Part shown: positions 46,410-58,205 of the stretch, one piece after another | How positions within the stretch are numbered: the stretch's first letter is position 1 | Layout of the letters: each line of letters begins with the position of its first letter | Assembly (NCBI GenBank): GCA_020740775.1 | Contig: JAHEWK010000007.1 | Location: 62,001-126,000 of the forward strand | Length of the DNA stretch: 64,000 nucleotides | From: Ilyonectria destructans | Taxonomy: Eukaryota; Ascomycota; Sordariomycetes; Hypocreales; Nectriaceae | Direction: 5' to 3' | The notes under the pieces: generated by a model | The model's database searches: none | What the model saw: only the letters and a program-made list of their open reading frames with translations | What the model was told of the DNA's origin: nothing | Program-made: the position numbers and the translations under genes

Positions 46410-49118
46410 TTATTCTTGAAAGTAAAAAGCAGACGAAAAGTCGCCCTGCTCGAATTGCTCTGCCAACGCGAGAATATCGTCTGCGTCAATGGTAAAGGAA
46501 TCAAACATGGCGTGTTCTTCGTTCTCGTCTGTTCTGAAGCCACTGGGTTGATTCCCACTATTTTCATCAAGGCTTATGCCAGGCCCAGAAAACGCTTGCA
46601 TCTTGCCAGTATCAAAGTGATTTCGCAATTCAAGGGCCGACTGGACCGGCATCGTTGTGGTCGGGCTTTTAATAGGTTCAAGCAGCCCTTCGAGGTGTTC
46701 CAACTCGGCTTTTCGCAGCACGGCTACAACATTTCCCCTTCTCACCATCTCTCCAAAGATGGAAAAGGCTGCGCGGCGCCAGCGCAAGTCAGGGATGTGG
46801 GCTGGCAAAATGGTACCGAGGATCGAGAGTAGGACTGCAGACGAAAAGGCATATTCGAGGGGAAATGACAGAAAGGTCTCTGGCTCTCATTATTAGCGAA
46901 CCTTACGACCTCGGTACGGTTGGCAGACATTACGAACCAAGTATCTCACGATCCTCTAAATTCTTTAGCATAAATATTGTTGCTGTTGCGGACTGAGCTG
47001 ATTTCTCCAATAATCCCCAGATCGGGCCAGCCAAGACGTGAGGGTCCAGTTTGTTGGGTGGCAAGCTGCGAATAAGAAGCCAAATCACCAATGGCCGGGT
47101 GGCTAAGACTATACACTAAAAATGATGAATTGGGTTAACAACCATTGTGCTTATCTAGAAATAACAAATGAATAGACAGGGAATCTACTTCCTAGACGTA
47201 CATGATGGTGAGAGAGCATAATGTTGTAAAACATCTGCGGGATCTCCCCTCTATTCGCTTTGAAGGTGGATGTTACCTCATCAATTTCACGGGAGACTTC
47301 GGCCAGTCTGTGCAGAACTGATGTGATGGTGGAGACGAAGTCTGAGGACGGATTCTGATCAAAGCTATAGATTGCTGCAGAAAACGATGGTTCGATCAGC
47401 CAACATGTAGCACGGAATATGCAGCGAAAGGAGCCAATACAACAAAAGAGACATACTACTACAAGCGCTTGATATCAACCGTGAGAGACGGGTTCGTAAG
47501 GTGAGTGCCTTTGCAGTCAGAGATGCCGACCTTGCATCAGGCAGAGGTGTGGTAATGCTGCTCAAAGGAACGGCAGGAGGGCAGCCCAGAGCAGCGGTGA
47601 GTTCTTGGTCGAGGACGTACACTGTCCACCATGTATTACTGCAGCGGGAGGCCAAATCGTCGTCCGGGACGTCGTCCGAGAGAACTCGATGGAGGCCATC
47701 ATGTAATGACAGTCGTAGGGCTTGGCCAATCTGTGTCGATTTATCAGCATAAGATCATTCTCCTCCAATTAATGAGCTACTACGTACATAGTGGTACGCT
47801 GGTGATCGCATGTCAATGGATTGGAAATACAAGGCGATAAGCGTAAAAACCTCAATCGCAAGCATTGCTGGCCGAACTTCTTGTAAAAATGCCACGTCTG
47901 GTAGGAGTGACAAGGCTCGTGAAGCTAGTTCAGAACCGGACGGTGCAGCTGCTTTCTGGTCCGGATAGGAAGTGAAGGCTTTTCCAAATGCAAGAATTAT
48001 CAGGTACTCGACAAACCACAAAACATTTGCCTGCGCCACCTGGAGTGGCTGTTTATGGAACTCATCAAAGAGTCGAAGAAACTGAGCATCATCTACAATA
48101 CTGAATAGCTCTCCGAGGCGAAATTTCACGGTATTATAGAGAAAGAGGGCATGGTCTACTGATGGAGTATTGAGCAGATCGCTCGCATCGACCCTGGTCT
48201 TTGGTTGCCATTGGAGGCGAAAGGCTGCCCCGTCGAGGTTCAATGGCGCACGAGGAGTATCGGGAGAACACGCAGCATCCTCGAGTAGTTTGAAGGCACG
48301 TCGGCAGAAGGACCATGTTGAAGTATGGCCGAGAAATACTATGGCACGGCATATGGTCAGTGGCTTTCACCGCGAAGCAGGGCCAACGGCACGTCAAGGG
48401 GAACTCAACATACAGAGGCGTCGATCGTCCGACCCGCGCACATAAGCGACATCCCTAGTCACAAGAGGATTGTAGGCCAGAGGGACGTTGCTCGCGTCAT
48501 GCTCATCGCTTGCTGTCGTACGGACAGAAATTTCAGGTGATGCTGTGCTTTCTTGGATCGCATGCTCGGCTTGGCTCCGCCTAGGAGATGAGTAGCTTGC
48601 TGCTGAAAACGTCAGCCTTGCAGTAGAAACAGGAAATAACGCGGATTGGGCCATGCGGGGTTCTTGGTACCGTTGGTATCTCCATGAGTGGGTGGAATGG
48701 TATCAGTAGCAAAACCGAGAGATATCGGTCTCGGGGCCGATGTAGCGACGTCGGTGTCGGAGGCCGAGACCGAAACCGAGACTAAGCTCTGCCTCTCCGA
48801 CGGTCCAGTTGACGTCGCACTCGTTGTAGCAGTCGTCGGCGTCGGCGTCGGTCTTTGCTGCGCAGCTTGACGCTGCAACTCTCGCAGATAACTCTCCGAC
48901 ACTGAGACCTGGACGTCGTCGGCGGGAAACGTGCAGGTGTCGTGCCGGCGCGTACAGCGAGCACACGGACGCCCGCCAGAACATCTGACTTTGGCGGTTC
49001 GACACTGCTTGCAGCTGATCCATTATGTTAAGCTCGCTCTCCCTCGGTATGGCTTCCGACCTCTAACCTCCGATGAGTGGACTTACGCTCGTGCTCGCCG
49101 AGAGGGGCGTGACTGCAT
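46410..49118 (-). CDS. Zn(II)2Cys6 transcription factor with fungal-specific TF domain
   Basis: A nuclear regulator of about 734 residues in eight exons: 49118-49087, 49014-48671, 48602-48414, 48338-47788, 47730-47463, 47374-47202, 47115-46938 and 46879-46410. The zinc cluster is close to the N-terminus (CKQC-RTAKVR-C ... CARC ... C), split by intron 1. A Thr/Ser-rich linker precedes the TF domain: LGHTSTWSFCRRAF, ALFLYNTVKFRLGELF, ALYFQSIDMRSPAYHYIG, SNTWWTVYVLDQELTAALG, CIVLATRPLVIWLL. Exon lengths sum to a whole number of codons. It lies between the permease and the Baeyer-Villiger gene, is divergent from the latter, and is the likely local regulator of the block. Confidence 0.9.
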
Positions 49119-49629
49119 CCTAAGAATCTGGCCTTGTTCCATACTGTTCAAGGCCACGCGAAACGGTGTCAAGTCTGAAGCGATATGTATAGTGCGTCTC
49201 TGTCAGAGAAGAAGTATCGATATTTCCTTCACGTAGTAGAGGTTGCTTCAACCTAGTGCTTTGTCGGAGAGAAGCCACGGGGAGGGTGACCGAGCTTATC
49301 TACAGAGCCTTCGATATCATAAACTTACCACACCATTCCAAACCGCCACCGACTAGGGTCCACTTTTAATTATCTATGCGGGGTAACGGACACTAGGCGA
49401 ACAGGACCGATGGATGTGTGCATGAGACCCGCATACCGGCTTCCCAAGGTCACTACGGCTCAGGGAGCCATCTCTTGGACCGAGATACATAGACTATATG
49501 TAGTTGCTCATGAACTCAGTCAAAATATTCCATCCGTCATCGAGCTACCGCCCCAAATAAAGTTACGACACATCAGGATCTATTTGTTCCCACCACACTC
49601 TTGCTCAGCTGTACATTGCCAACATTACC
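49119..49629. promoter_or_regulatory. Divergent promoter of regulator and Baeyer-Villiger gene
   Basis: 510 bp between divergent start codons. I found no palindrome like those at 43.6-43.9 kb. Its promoter role is inferred from position. Confidence 0.4.
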
Positions 49630-51309
49630 ATGCATAGCACCGAGACTCCGACATCTGACGAAGACTATGATGTTCTCATCATTGGTGCTGGTATGTCTGG
49701 TGTCTGTGCCCTGCACCAGATTCGGAAGCGTTTTCCCCAGTGGCGGATCAAAGTCCTTGAAGCAGCCCCAGATGTAGGAGGTACATGGTATTGGAACTGT
49801 TATCCAGGCGCACGCTTCGATTCCGAGTCCATCTCGTATGCTTTTTCTTTTGATCAAGGCATTCTCGATGACTGGCACTGGAAAGAAACGTTTTCCGCCC
49901 AGCCTGAGACCTTAAAGTACATCGAGTTTGTCGCAGATCGACTTGACCTACGCCGCGACATCCAGTTCGATACACGCGTCGCGTCCGCGCAATGGGTAGA
50001 CAAGGAGCGGAAGTGGCACTTTGTCGATGGCTCTGGTCGTCTCTATACCACACGGTTCTACGTATCCTGTCTTGGTTTTCTTTCCAACCCAACACTGCCC
50101 GCTATTCCCGGCATCAAATCGTTCCAAGGTCGCAGCTTTCACACCTCGCAGTGGCCCAAGGACCTGCAGAACTGGGACGAGTTTGCTGGCAAGAGGATTG
50201 GCATCTTTGGCACCGGCGCCACCGGTATCCAGACCATTACCGCCCTGTCCAAGGTGCCTGGTATCAAGTCACTCAACGTATTTCAGCGAACCGCGAACTG
50301 GTCTGCGCCGCTTCACAATACCAGCATTTCTACGGAGGAAATGAGAGAGATTCGGAAAACCTTCCTTTAAGTCTTTTAGCTGTGTGTAGACACGCCGACA
50401 TGCTTCATGCACCAGCCAGACCCTCGCAAGTCTTCCGAAGTGTCAGACGAAGAACGCCTTAAACTTTGGGAAAACATCTACTCTAAGCCGGGAATGGCAA
50501 AGTGGCTGGGCGCATTTAGTGATACATATACGGACCGAACCGCGAATCAACTCTACTCCGACTTTATGGGCAACAAGATTCGAGCACGTGTGAACGACCC
50601 CGAAACAGTAGAGACCTTGATCCCTAAGGACCACGGTTTCGGTCTCCGACGTCTGCCTCTGGAAAGTGGTTACTTTGAGGCATACAACCAGCCCAACGTG
50701 CACCTGATTGATTTGAAGAAGAACCCTGTCGACTTTGTAACGCCAAAGGGCATCCGACTTCAAGATGGAACGGACCACGAGCTCGACGTCTTGATCTATG
50801 CTACTGGCTTCAATGCCATTACAGGTGCCTTCGTCAACGTAGACTGGTGTGGAAAGGATAACGTTCCTTTGCTGGGCAACTCCGGCACTGAGCAAGGCAA
50901 AAGAGCTGCCTGGGTTGACTACCGACCACGAACCTACCTCGGTATGACGGTTCCCAAGTTCCCCAATATGTTTATGGTTCTTGGCCCTCATCAACCGTTT
51001 GGAAATGTGCCTCGAAGTATCGAGCATGCTGTGCAGGTGGTAGTTGAGATGCTATCAACCTGCGAAGAGAAGGGCTACACATATGTCGAGGCAACTGAGG
51101 AAGCCACCGATGCCTGGACCAAGCATGTGGCCAGCTGCAGTGAGGGCGCATTGTTGAATGAAGTTGACAGCTGGATGACTGGTGTGAACAAGAATGTAGC
51201 GGGCAAGACACAAAGAAATGTGGCACGCTATGCCGGCAGTGCCATCGAGTTCCGGAGGAGGTGCGAGCAAAGCCGAGCGGCGGGGTGGGACGGATTAAAA
51301 TTTGCATAG
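49630..51309 (+). pseudogene. Type I Baeyer-Villiger monooxygenase with two in-frame stops
   Basis: One reading frame spans 560 codons, the usual family length, and carries every hallmark: FAD Rossmann GAGMSG, GGTWYWNCYPGARFD, the BVMO fingerprint FQGRSFHTSQWP, the NADPH Rossmann GIFGTGATGIQ, and the C-terminal ATGFNAITGAF. The frame is interrupted only by TAA at 50368-50370 and TAG at 50377-50379. Family-like sequence continues without a shift on both sides (EEMREIRKTFL ... DTPTCFMHQPDPRK). No intron fits: the only GT...AG between them is nine bases and would leave the TAA. Such enzymes insert oxygen next to a ketone with NADPH and FAD. If the stops are real, only a 246-residue fragment is made; a sequencing error or readthrough remains possible. 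Confidence 0.85.
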
Positions 51310-52845
51310 GAAATTGTGATGGATAGGCGAAACATTCCTGTATCGAATCCCTAAGCCCCAAGATATTGGGAGGAGTAGGTAGCATGATGGAAAACGGCTA
51401 CGTTGCTCATTATGTGTCCAGATAATGCTCAAGCGGCAACGATATTGCACTGATACCGGGATTGTTGGGGAGTTTTCTTCGTGGTTCCTCATTGTCACGG
51501 ATTTCGCTGTTGCTTTTCTTGGATAGAATTGTTTTTCGCATCGTTCAGTTCGGTTGTGGCGTTCAGGCTTTGAGATAATTGAGAGAGCAATCTTATCCTC
51601 GCTACATATAAACGCAAAGTTAGACATCCATGCACTTCAAAAATGGCAGATAGAATGTCCAAAGTGTGTGCCAATCACGGGTGAGCCTGGAATTAATAGC
51701 GGGTTGCTCACCCACGTGTGTGAAGACAAAGTGTGTGGAGCAGTGAGGGACGGGATCCGAGGAACCCGTCAGATTTCTGACCAGGGCTAACTGAGCGGGA
51801 CCAGTACGAGTACGACCGCTGTTTCGTCATGACCGAGCATTTAAGCTGTTCATTAGTTGTTGTCCCCACTATCTCCTGTCGATCATGCCCGGTTTTGTTT
51901 CTGGGGAAAGGGTACAGTGTAGGTAGAAAAGATTTTCCAAAGAACTCACCGCAAGTCCTTGAAAACGGTTCTTGAGGATTGGAAAGAAAGTACATCGGCA
52001 TTATTACTCCTCGTAATTGAGTAGCCCTTGAAATGATAAAAATACTAAAACGAGATTCTCTTCGATGGTAATTCGCTTATGATTATAAATTTTGCATTCG
52101 CAAGATGCCACCTCCCCATGCTCTTTTACCAACCCTCGATCGTTAGCTTCAGCTCGAAAAGTATTACGCGGTCGTAAAGCAGTGTGCAGAGCTGAAGTAT
52201 CTCGGAGAGCCACAGTGGGGGGTATCGTCGATCCTACTCAATCCACCTTGGCTAGCATGCGATTGTTTCGCACTCAATTGGTACACTGTATCTTCCATCT
52301 ATGCTTACGACTTCACCATCAAATCTCTTTCTGTAATGCATAAGGTTACGAATCAGAATTGACTAAATAAGACAGAGATCCAGCCATGGCGCTGATTCTG
52401 GGGCGAATTTTGTGACGTGGCGCGTTGCTTCCATGTCTTGATGAAACCCAGCAAACGTAGACGTACCTAGTAGTGCTGGAGCCCCGGCTACCTTTACCTT
52501 CGGGAGTGCCCATTCTAGTGTATTACGCGTCATCATATTTGCTACGCCTGACAGTTGAGGACGTCAGCCAGTGGGACGTGGTCTATTGAGGATTACGGCC
52601 GGCCCGAACATTGCGCAATTAAATGCTGGGAGCAGTCAATGCGCGGAGAAACTTCGTTCGTAGGCCAAATTTGTTGAAGCCGTTGGTCTACAAAAGGCAA
52701 GTCTAAGGCCGGCATAGTATGTCTTGACCTAAGAGAATCATCACCAATTGTTCAACAAGCCACCGCCATCACTCTTACGACTACGCATCGCTTGCTTATC
52801 CTCACTCATCTTTCTACCTTGATTTTGCATACAAACATCGACAAA
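51310..52845. other. Long gene-free region
   Basis: About 1.5 kb with no supported gene or repeat. The last part (about 52620-52845) should be the promoter and leader of the secreted dioxygenase. Confidence 0.4.
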
Positions 52846-53981
52846 ATGAAGCTCACTAGCTTTACACTCGTCGCGATCGCCTCATTGGGCGCCGTTGCAC
52901 ACCCCGAGCGACTCACTGCCGACATCGCCAAGAAGGAGGCCCGCCTAGTTGGTCGAAGCACTAACAAGTGCGCTGCCGTCATTGAGAAGCGGAGAGCGGA
53001 GATCCTCGCCAAACGGACTAGCCGGCTCCATGCGCGCCGAGTAGAGAATGGGTTCCTTGGAGAGCGAAGCTACTACACTACGATCCAGAACGATACTTGC
53101 GTTCTGGCCCCCGACACCGTCTGGGGACCGTACGGGTAAGTGATCAGCTCGAACGCAAACTTCTATACGAACAAATCTAAGACTTAATAGAGTTGATGGA
53201 GAAATAGTCCGTACTGATCTCCGAGAGTCTCAGGGAGGCATTGACTTCTACCTCGATATTGGTGTTATTGATATCGAGACTTGCGATCCTCTGGAAGGGA
53301 CTGCCCTGACTATTTGGAACTGTAATGCTACTGGTTCTTACTCATCCTTCACCGGTATTGATCCAGATACTGCCGAGCTGTTAGATGGATGGTCTAAGAA
53401 GAGCGACGGAACGACCGACAATGAGACATTCCTTCGAGGAATCCAGGTTACTGACTCCAACGGCATGATTGAATTCGTCACCAAGTTCCCTGGCTACTAT
53501 ATCACCCGCACGACTCATATTCACGTTACAGGTCAAACCGATATTACGAATGGAACATCATACTCAAAGAGCAAGGTTCAGCATATCGGTCAACTTTTCT
53601 TCGAAGAGGACTTGCTCAATAGCGTTTATGCCCTCAGCCCATATGTTGAGCATCTTTCAACCCTGAACCGCACGACCAACAGCGAAGACAGCTTGTACTC
53701 GGACGCCAGCTCGGATGGCTACAGCGCTGTTATCAGTGTCACTCAGCTGGGAGATAACATCGAGGACGGTCTTGTCGGCTATGTAAGTACTCAAGCTGTG
53801 GGCTCTGTTTCATTAAGGTTCTAATATGACACAGATTACGATTGGCATCAACTCCACTGCCGATGGCCTCGCTACTACGGGAGGAGGCGTCAACCCTCAG
53901 GGTTGGCTCCCTACTGTCAGTGTTGATTCCACCAAGTTTGCCCAGGCAACGACCTCGAAGAAATCAAAGTGTTCGGCTTGA
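52846..53981 (+). CDS. Secreted intradiol ring-cleavage dioxygenase-like protein
   Basis: A 342-residue extracellular protein in three exons: 52846-53135, 53191-53782 and 53835-53981. It has a signal peptide of about 19 residues (LTSFTLVAIASLGAVA), then a basic pro-like segment with KR dibasic sites (ILAKR), then the intradiol dioxygenase fold: TDLRESQGGIDFYLDIGVID, CDPLEGTALTIWNCNATGSYSSF, FLRGIQVTDSNGMIEFVTKFPGYYITRTTHIHV. The Tyr in GSYSSF, the Tyr in PGYYITR and the two His of THIHV are the expected Fe(III) ligands. Such fungal extracellular dioxygenases can cleave catechol-type phenolics outside the cell. N-glycosylation sequons are frequent. Confidence 0.9.
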
Positions 53982-55083
53982 GGTCGATTCAGGGTTTTTC
54001 TTCACTTTTTCTTATGTACTAGACAGGAGGTGTGAGTGCATTTGGGGTAGCAGATAGAGTAACAAGGACAACAATATCAACATCTAGGATTTTGAGATCG
54101 ATTCATTATGACTGTATCCGCTTGGTCCTTAAAAAAGGACCAGGTGCGTCATCGAGGACCCGAGAACAGCAGCAGTCTAGTTCCTTGGTTCAAACACACA
54201 GACCAACTGGGCTGAGGCCTCCGACAAGTGCCTAAAATAGGGAACACAACACAACAATCGGACCCAGAACAGGGCCCGTCTGTGTGACGTATGTATGTAT
54301 GTATATTTTTCGTCCGGAGGGCCGTGAGGCCGGTAGAAGTCCCCTATTGGGGCACAGGACGTGCTGAGCTAAACTATCTACAATTGCTGCCGCATTCTAC
54401 CTTGCCTAGGATAACCGCAAAGGCCTCTCGCATCAACGGGGAGCCGTGTGCATACTCATTCCCCCAAGAGACAACTTTCCTACTTGTAGCCAGCCCTACA
54501 GTAGTTTTTAAAGCATATCGTCTAGGACGTTAATATAGGCGATTCTAGCAAAGCTCCCATACAACCCGAGTGGTTGTATCCGGGGATTAGGCTATCGCCG
54601 CACGAGTTAAAGCTGGCATTTGGGGAACCCGCTGACATCGAACCCCTGTCCTCCACGGCACTTATCGTTCTTCCTTTAGCCTCTTCTCTTAAAATCATTA
54701 TATTTACTCTATGATATCCCAGTTAGCCCTCCTGGCTCTTACTCTGTCTTATTTTCTCAATTTAGGAAACGTTCCTAGCATAGTATTAACAATATAGCTG
54801 ACTCTGGCTTAAGAAAGCTCTTCAATATAGTGAAAACGCTGCAAATACGGGAGCTGAGGTTATTACCACTCATCTTCCATATACTCCATATTCATAACCT
54901 GTTAGCTGAACCAACTATCCCACAAAGGATATACGATATCGGTATCAAATTGACTTAAGTCTAGGTGAGTGGGAAGGTCTCCCCGAAGATGAGGGTGCAC
55001 CATCTCGTCACCAACTGTATTTTCCAGCGGAAGACCACGTTGGTCATTCATTTTCTCCGCAGAATTGATGTCTACAGTCCGCA
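53982..55083. other. Gene-free region
   Basis: About 1.1 kb. It contains a short GTAT microsatellite at about 54287-54303 (GTATGTATGTATGTAT). A tRNA-like stretch near 54600-54660 does not fold properly. Nothing else is supported. Confidence 0.4.
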
Positions 55084-56466
55084 ATGCTGCCTGAATCCCG
55101 GGATGTGGTGGTAATTGGGTCTGGCATTACTGCAGCAAGCGTTGTCCGTACGCTTCTCCAGGACGACAAATCGTGCAGTGTTACCATTCTAGAGGCTCAC
55201 ACATTATGCTCCGGCGCTACGGGTCGAAACGGTGGACATCTGATCACCTATGGTGGTCTTGCGTTCTCGGAATTAAAGGCCGCGTTTGGTCAAAAGGATG
55301 CAACGGACATCATTGACTTTGCCTTTGAAAACATCGCATTGATGAAACAGCTTAATGCGGAATTTGGCGGCAAATTGCAATACCGAGATGTAACTCGCTT
55401 TCGTGGTTTCGAGGATGACAGCTCTTTTGAGAGAGCAAAGGGGATTTTGATGGAATTCGAGAATGACAATCCTACTAAGGCTGGCATGTATCAGGGTCGT
55501 TACGAAGGAAGAAGCCGCAGAGGTACGCATCCCGACTGATGCTCCCGCCTGATGCCCCCGACTGATGCCCCCACCTGATGCGTGTCTGAACTAATCGAAT
55601 CGGGTCAGATCCAGGGTATATCTACTGTAGCTGGGGCGCTTCTCTCTAGTGCTGGTGCCCTTTGCCCGTATCGCCTCGTCATGGACCTTCTTCAGACGCT
55701 TGTAAACAGCTATGGATCAAGGGTAACCCTCGAAGCAAACACCCGTTCTTGAGATTGCACACAATCCGGTCGCATCCTCACATCCCTACTCTGTCGTGAC
55801 ACGGAGAGGAGTTATCAGGGCCTCGCACGTTGTGCACTGCATCAACGGCTGTGCTAGCCACCTTATACCCAAGCTACGAGGTGCCCTTTACCCCTTTACC
55901 CTCTGAGAAGTAGCACGACAGTTCAGGACCTGGGTGGCTATGTCCCAAACCGCGGAGGTGAATCTTCGTGGAGCCTGCATCAAGATGGCAAACCGGATGC
56001 AGAGACTGGTCTTACCAAAGCAAGCATAACATATCTTCAGCAAAATCATCTATCTGGCTATTTCTTTTTTGGCGGCAAGAAAACAGATTCTGTGGGAGCT
56101 ATCACGTCTGACGATTCTTCATTGGATTGGACCACTGTCCATTTCTCCAAGAAAGACTAACATAGCTCTTCGGTCTCGATCCTAGAGTTCGAAGTCGATT
56201 AATCAGCACATGGACAGGTATCGTGGGCTTCACTTCAGATAGCTTACCTCTAGTGGGACAATTGGACGAGTCAATTACTACTCGCGGGGAGGGGGCGAGT
56301 AGATCGCTGCCGGATTTAATGGAATGGGGATGAGCATTTGTGCCCTGGCAGGTACACGACTTGCCAAACGGATTATGGGCCACGGCCACAAATGCTCAGT
56401 TCCAGATCCTTTTGAGCTGACTTTGCCTCGACTTGTGAAGAGTCTCAGAGCTGATTCATTTATCTA
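55084..56466 (+). pseudogene. FAD-dependent oxidoreductase (DAO family), degenerate
   Basis: The 5' part (55084-55520) is open and clear: DVVVIGSGITAASV FAD dinucleotide fold, LEAHTLCSGATGRNGGHL, then DVTRFRGFEDDSSFERAKGI. Further family blocks appear in other frames: GALLSSAGALCPYRLVMDLL near 55640, SRVTLEANTP near 55720, GCASHLIPKLRGALYPF near 55850, GYFFFGGKKTDSVGAITSDD near 56060. Several frameshifts and stops separate them. The usual N-terminal extension is also missing or unreadable. Members oxidise amines or N-methyl amino acids. The gene is dead in this copy. Confidence 0.7.
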
Positions 56467-56889
56467 ACAGCTCGAAGCAGCATTTCTATATTACAGTGCA
56501 AAGGCTTCTAGTTTGAAGGAGCCCCAGGTGTCACAGAACCCTCGTGGTAAGCTCTAGCTATAGATAATGAAGTTTTAATAAAATCAGTGTATTAAAATAT
56601 TATACGCTGTCACCTATAGTCAGCTATTGGATTTTCGTGAAGCTTACGTGGTTAAATACTGGAATTATATCGCCAAAGATCTCAAACCGTAGAGGGACAT
56701 GGTGGATCAATATACAACTCCTACAGCAAAAGCAAGAGAGGGAAAGCAGGTAGTGAACTATAATAGATTTAGTATTCCATATCGGACATGTCGTTCGATA
56801 AGAGAGTCGGGCGAGCTACTTTCACATTTCACACCGTAGACCTGATCCAAGGTTTCCTTATCGGACAACTAAACCTGTCTCTTCTATTA

Positions 56890-58205
56890 TTAAACTGCAA
56901 AATGTCCTCCTGTCCGGACCTCAGACTCATCTCTTGGGCCTCCTACCCAAGTAAAGTCCTTCTGAACATGTATGGTTACCTTATCAGTCTCACCCTCTTT
57001 GTCCGTTAATCTGTTTTGCGAATTAGGAATTTCGCCCCCAGAAATATCATTTGTTAGCTCTATTTCATCATCGTGTCGGAAATTAACGCTGCTATCTCCG
57101 TGAAGTTGTTTCCATTCCATTCTTGCCTTATTTCTTTGAACTTTTGAAATGGCTGGATTGAAGCTGCCACTTCCAGAGGCGTAGTCATGGGAAGAAACAG
57201 CAGTTTTCCACCATTTGCGAATAAGAGGGCTGCATGTAGGAAGGCAAGCACAGATAATACCAACAAAAGGCTCGCAGCAGGACCAGACATACAGTCGTGC
57301 CATAGCCCAAGTAATATCGGTAGCCTTAATTAATTTGTCGATTGCAACGATTCGAATGATACTAGCAATGCACACACTAATTAATACCGGTGTTAGTTAA
57401 TATGTAGATTAAATGAATGGTAGAAAAATCTTACAAAGCACCAAGAAGAAGGATTGCGTAGATTACAAGCTTTTGGCTTCGTTGCATTTGCAAATGGTAG
57501 ACTAAAGCTATCAGCGTACAGGATCATGGAATTTGTATAAGTACTTACTTGTAGGTATTGGTACAAGAAGAATCGCAACATCGATTAACATAGCACAAAT
57601 ACTATTGATAAGAAAAAAGAGAGAGGTATTCATGCAGTATCCTTTGGCCGTTGGGTTTGTGAACTGCTCCCAGAAATATGAGGCAGGACGACATCCAGCG
57701 AACCATGCAGTAACAATTGATATCCAATACGCAACAACAAGAGCCATACAAATATAATATGGCCAGCTGGTGCCGAAGATGCGTTTATAAAACAGAAGAA
57801 TGGACGCTTTCGTTAGTGTTACACAGGTAGCATAAACGACCGCAAAAGCGTAAACCATCTGCCACAATTTCGTAAAGTCTTCGTGTGTCAAGACCCAAAG
57901 GTGGCTTCCATTCCCGTATTCAACACTCATGATGCACAGAGTAGCAGTGCCAATGGCAAACACCTTCAAATTGATCAGTTCAACAGCAAAGATATTGCTA
58001 CTTGTACACTCACCAGCGCAGCAATAATGAAGTAGTCATCAAGGGCAAGGCCAGCCCCAGCTATGACGCGCGCCCAAAGTCGAGCAGAAACTGCACATAT
58101 TCCAAGTACCATCAAGGCAACGGAAGCTCGGAGAATCTCTCCAGATTGGGACTCGGAGAGATCTACGCCAGGAGGCGCAGGACCCCAGTCTCCAGACGAA
58201 GACAT
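56890..58205 (-). CDS. Rhodopsin-like (PTH11-related) seven-TM membrane protein
   Basis: A 388-residue membrane protein in four exons: 58205-58014, 57963-57549, 57507-57435 and 57376-56890. It has a short extracellular N-terminus without a CFEM domain, then seven helices (ASVALMVLGICAVSARLWARV; FAVVYATCVTLTKASILLFYKRIFG; YYICMALVVAYWISIVTAWFAGCRP). Landmarks of the fungal rhodopsin-domain family are LDDYFII in the first loop, the KASILLFYKRIF helix, CRPASYFWEQF and a SLFFLINSICAMLIDVAILL helix. A long polar cytosolic tail follows. Relatives include the Magnaporthe receptor PTH11, though most members are uncharacterised. All junctions are GT-AG and keep frame. Confidence 0.88.

Noticed and set aside
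50371..50379. A nine-base GT...AG micro-intron removing a stop in the Baeyer-Villiger gene
   Set aside because: Far below the minimum intron length, and it would leave the TAA at 50368.
54590..54665. tRNA-like stretch (GGTTCGAT on the minus strand)
   Set aside because: The flanking bases do not pair into T or acceptor stems and no anticodon arm can be placed.
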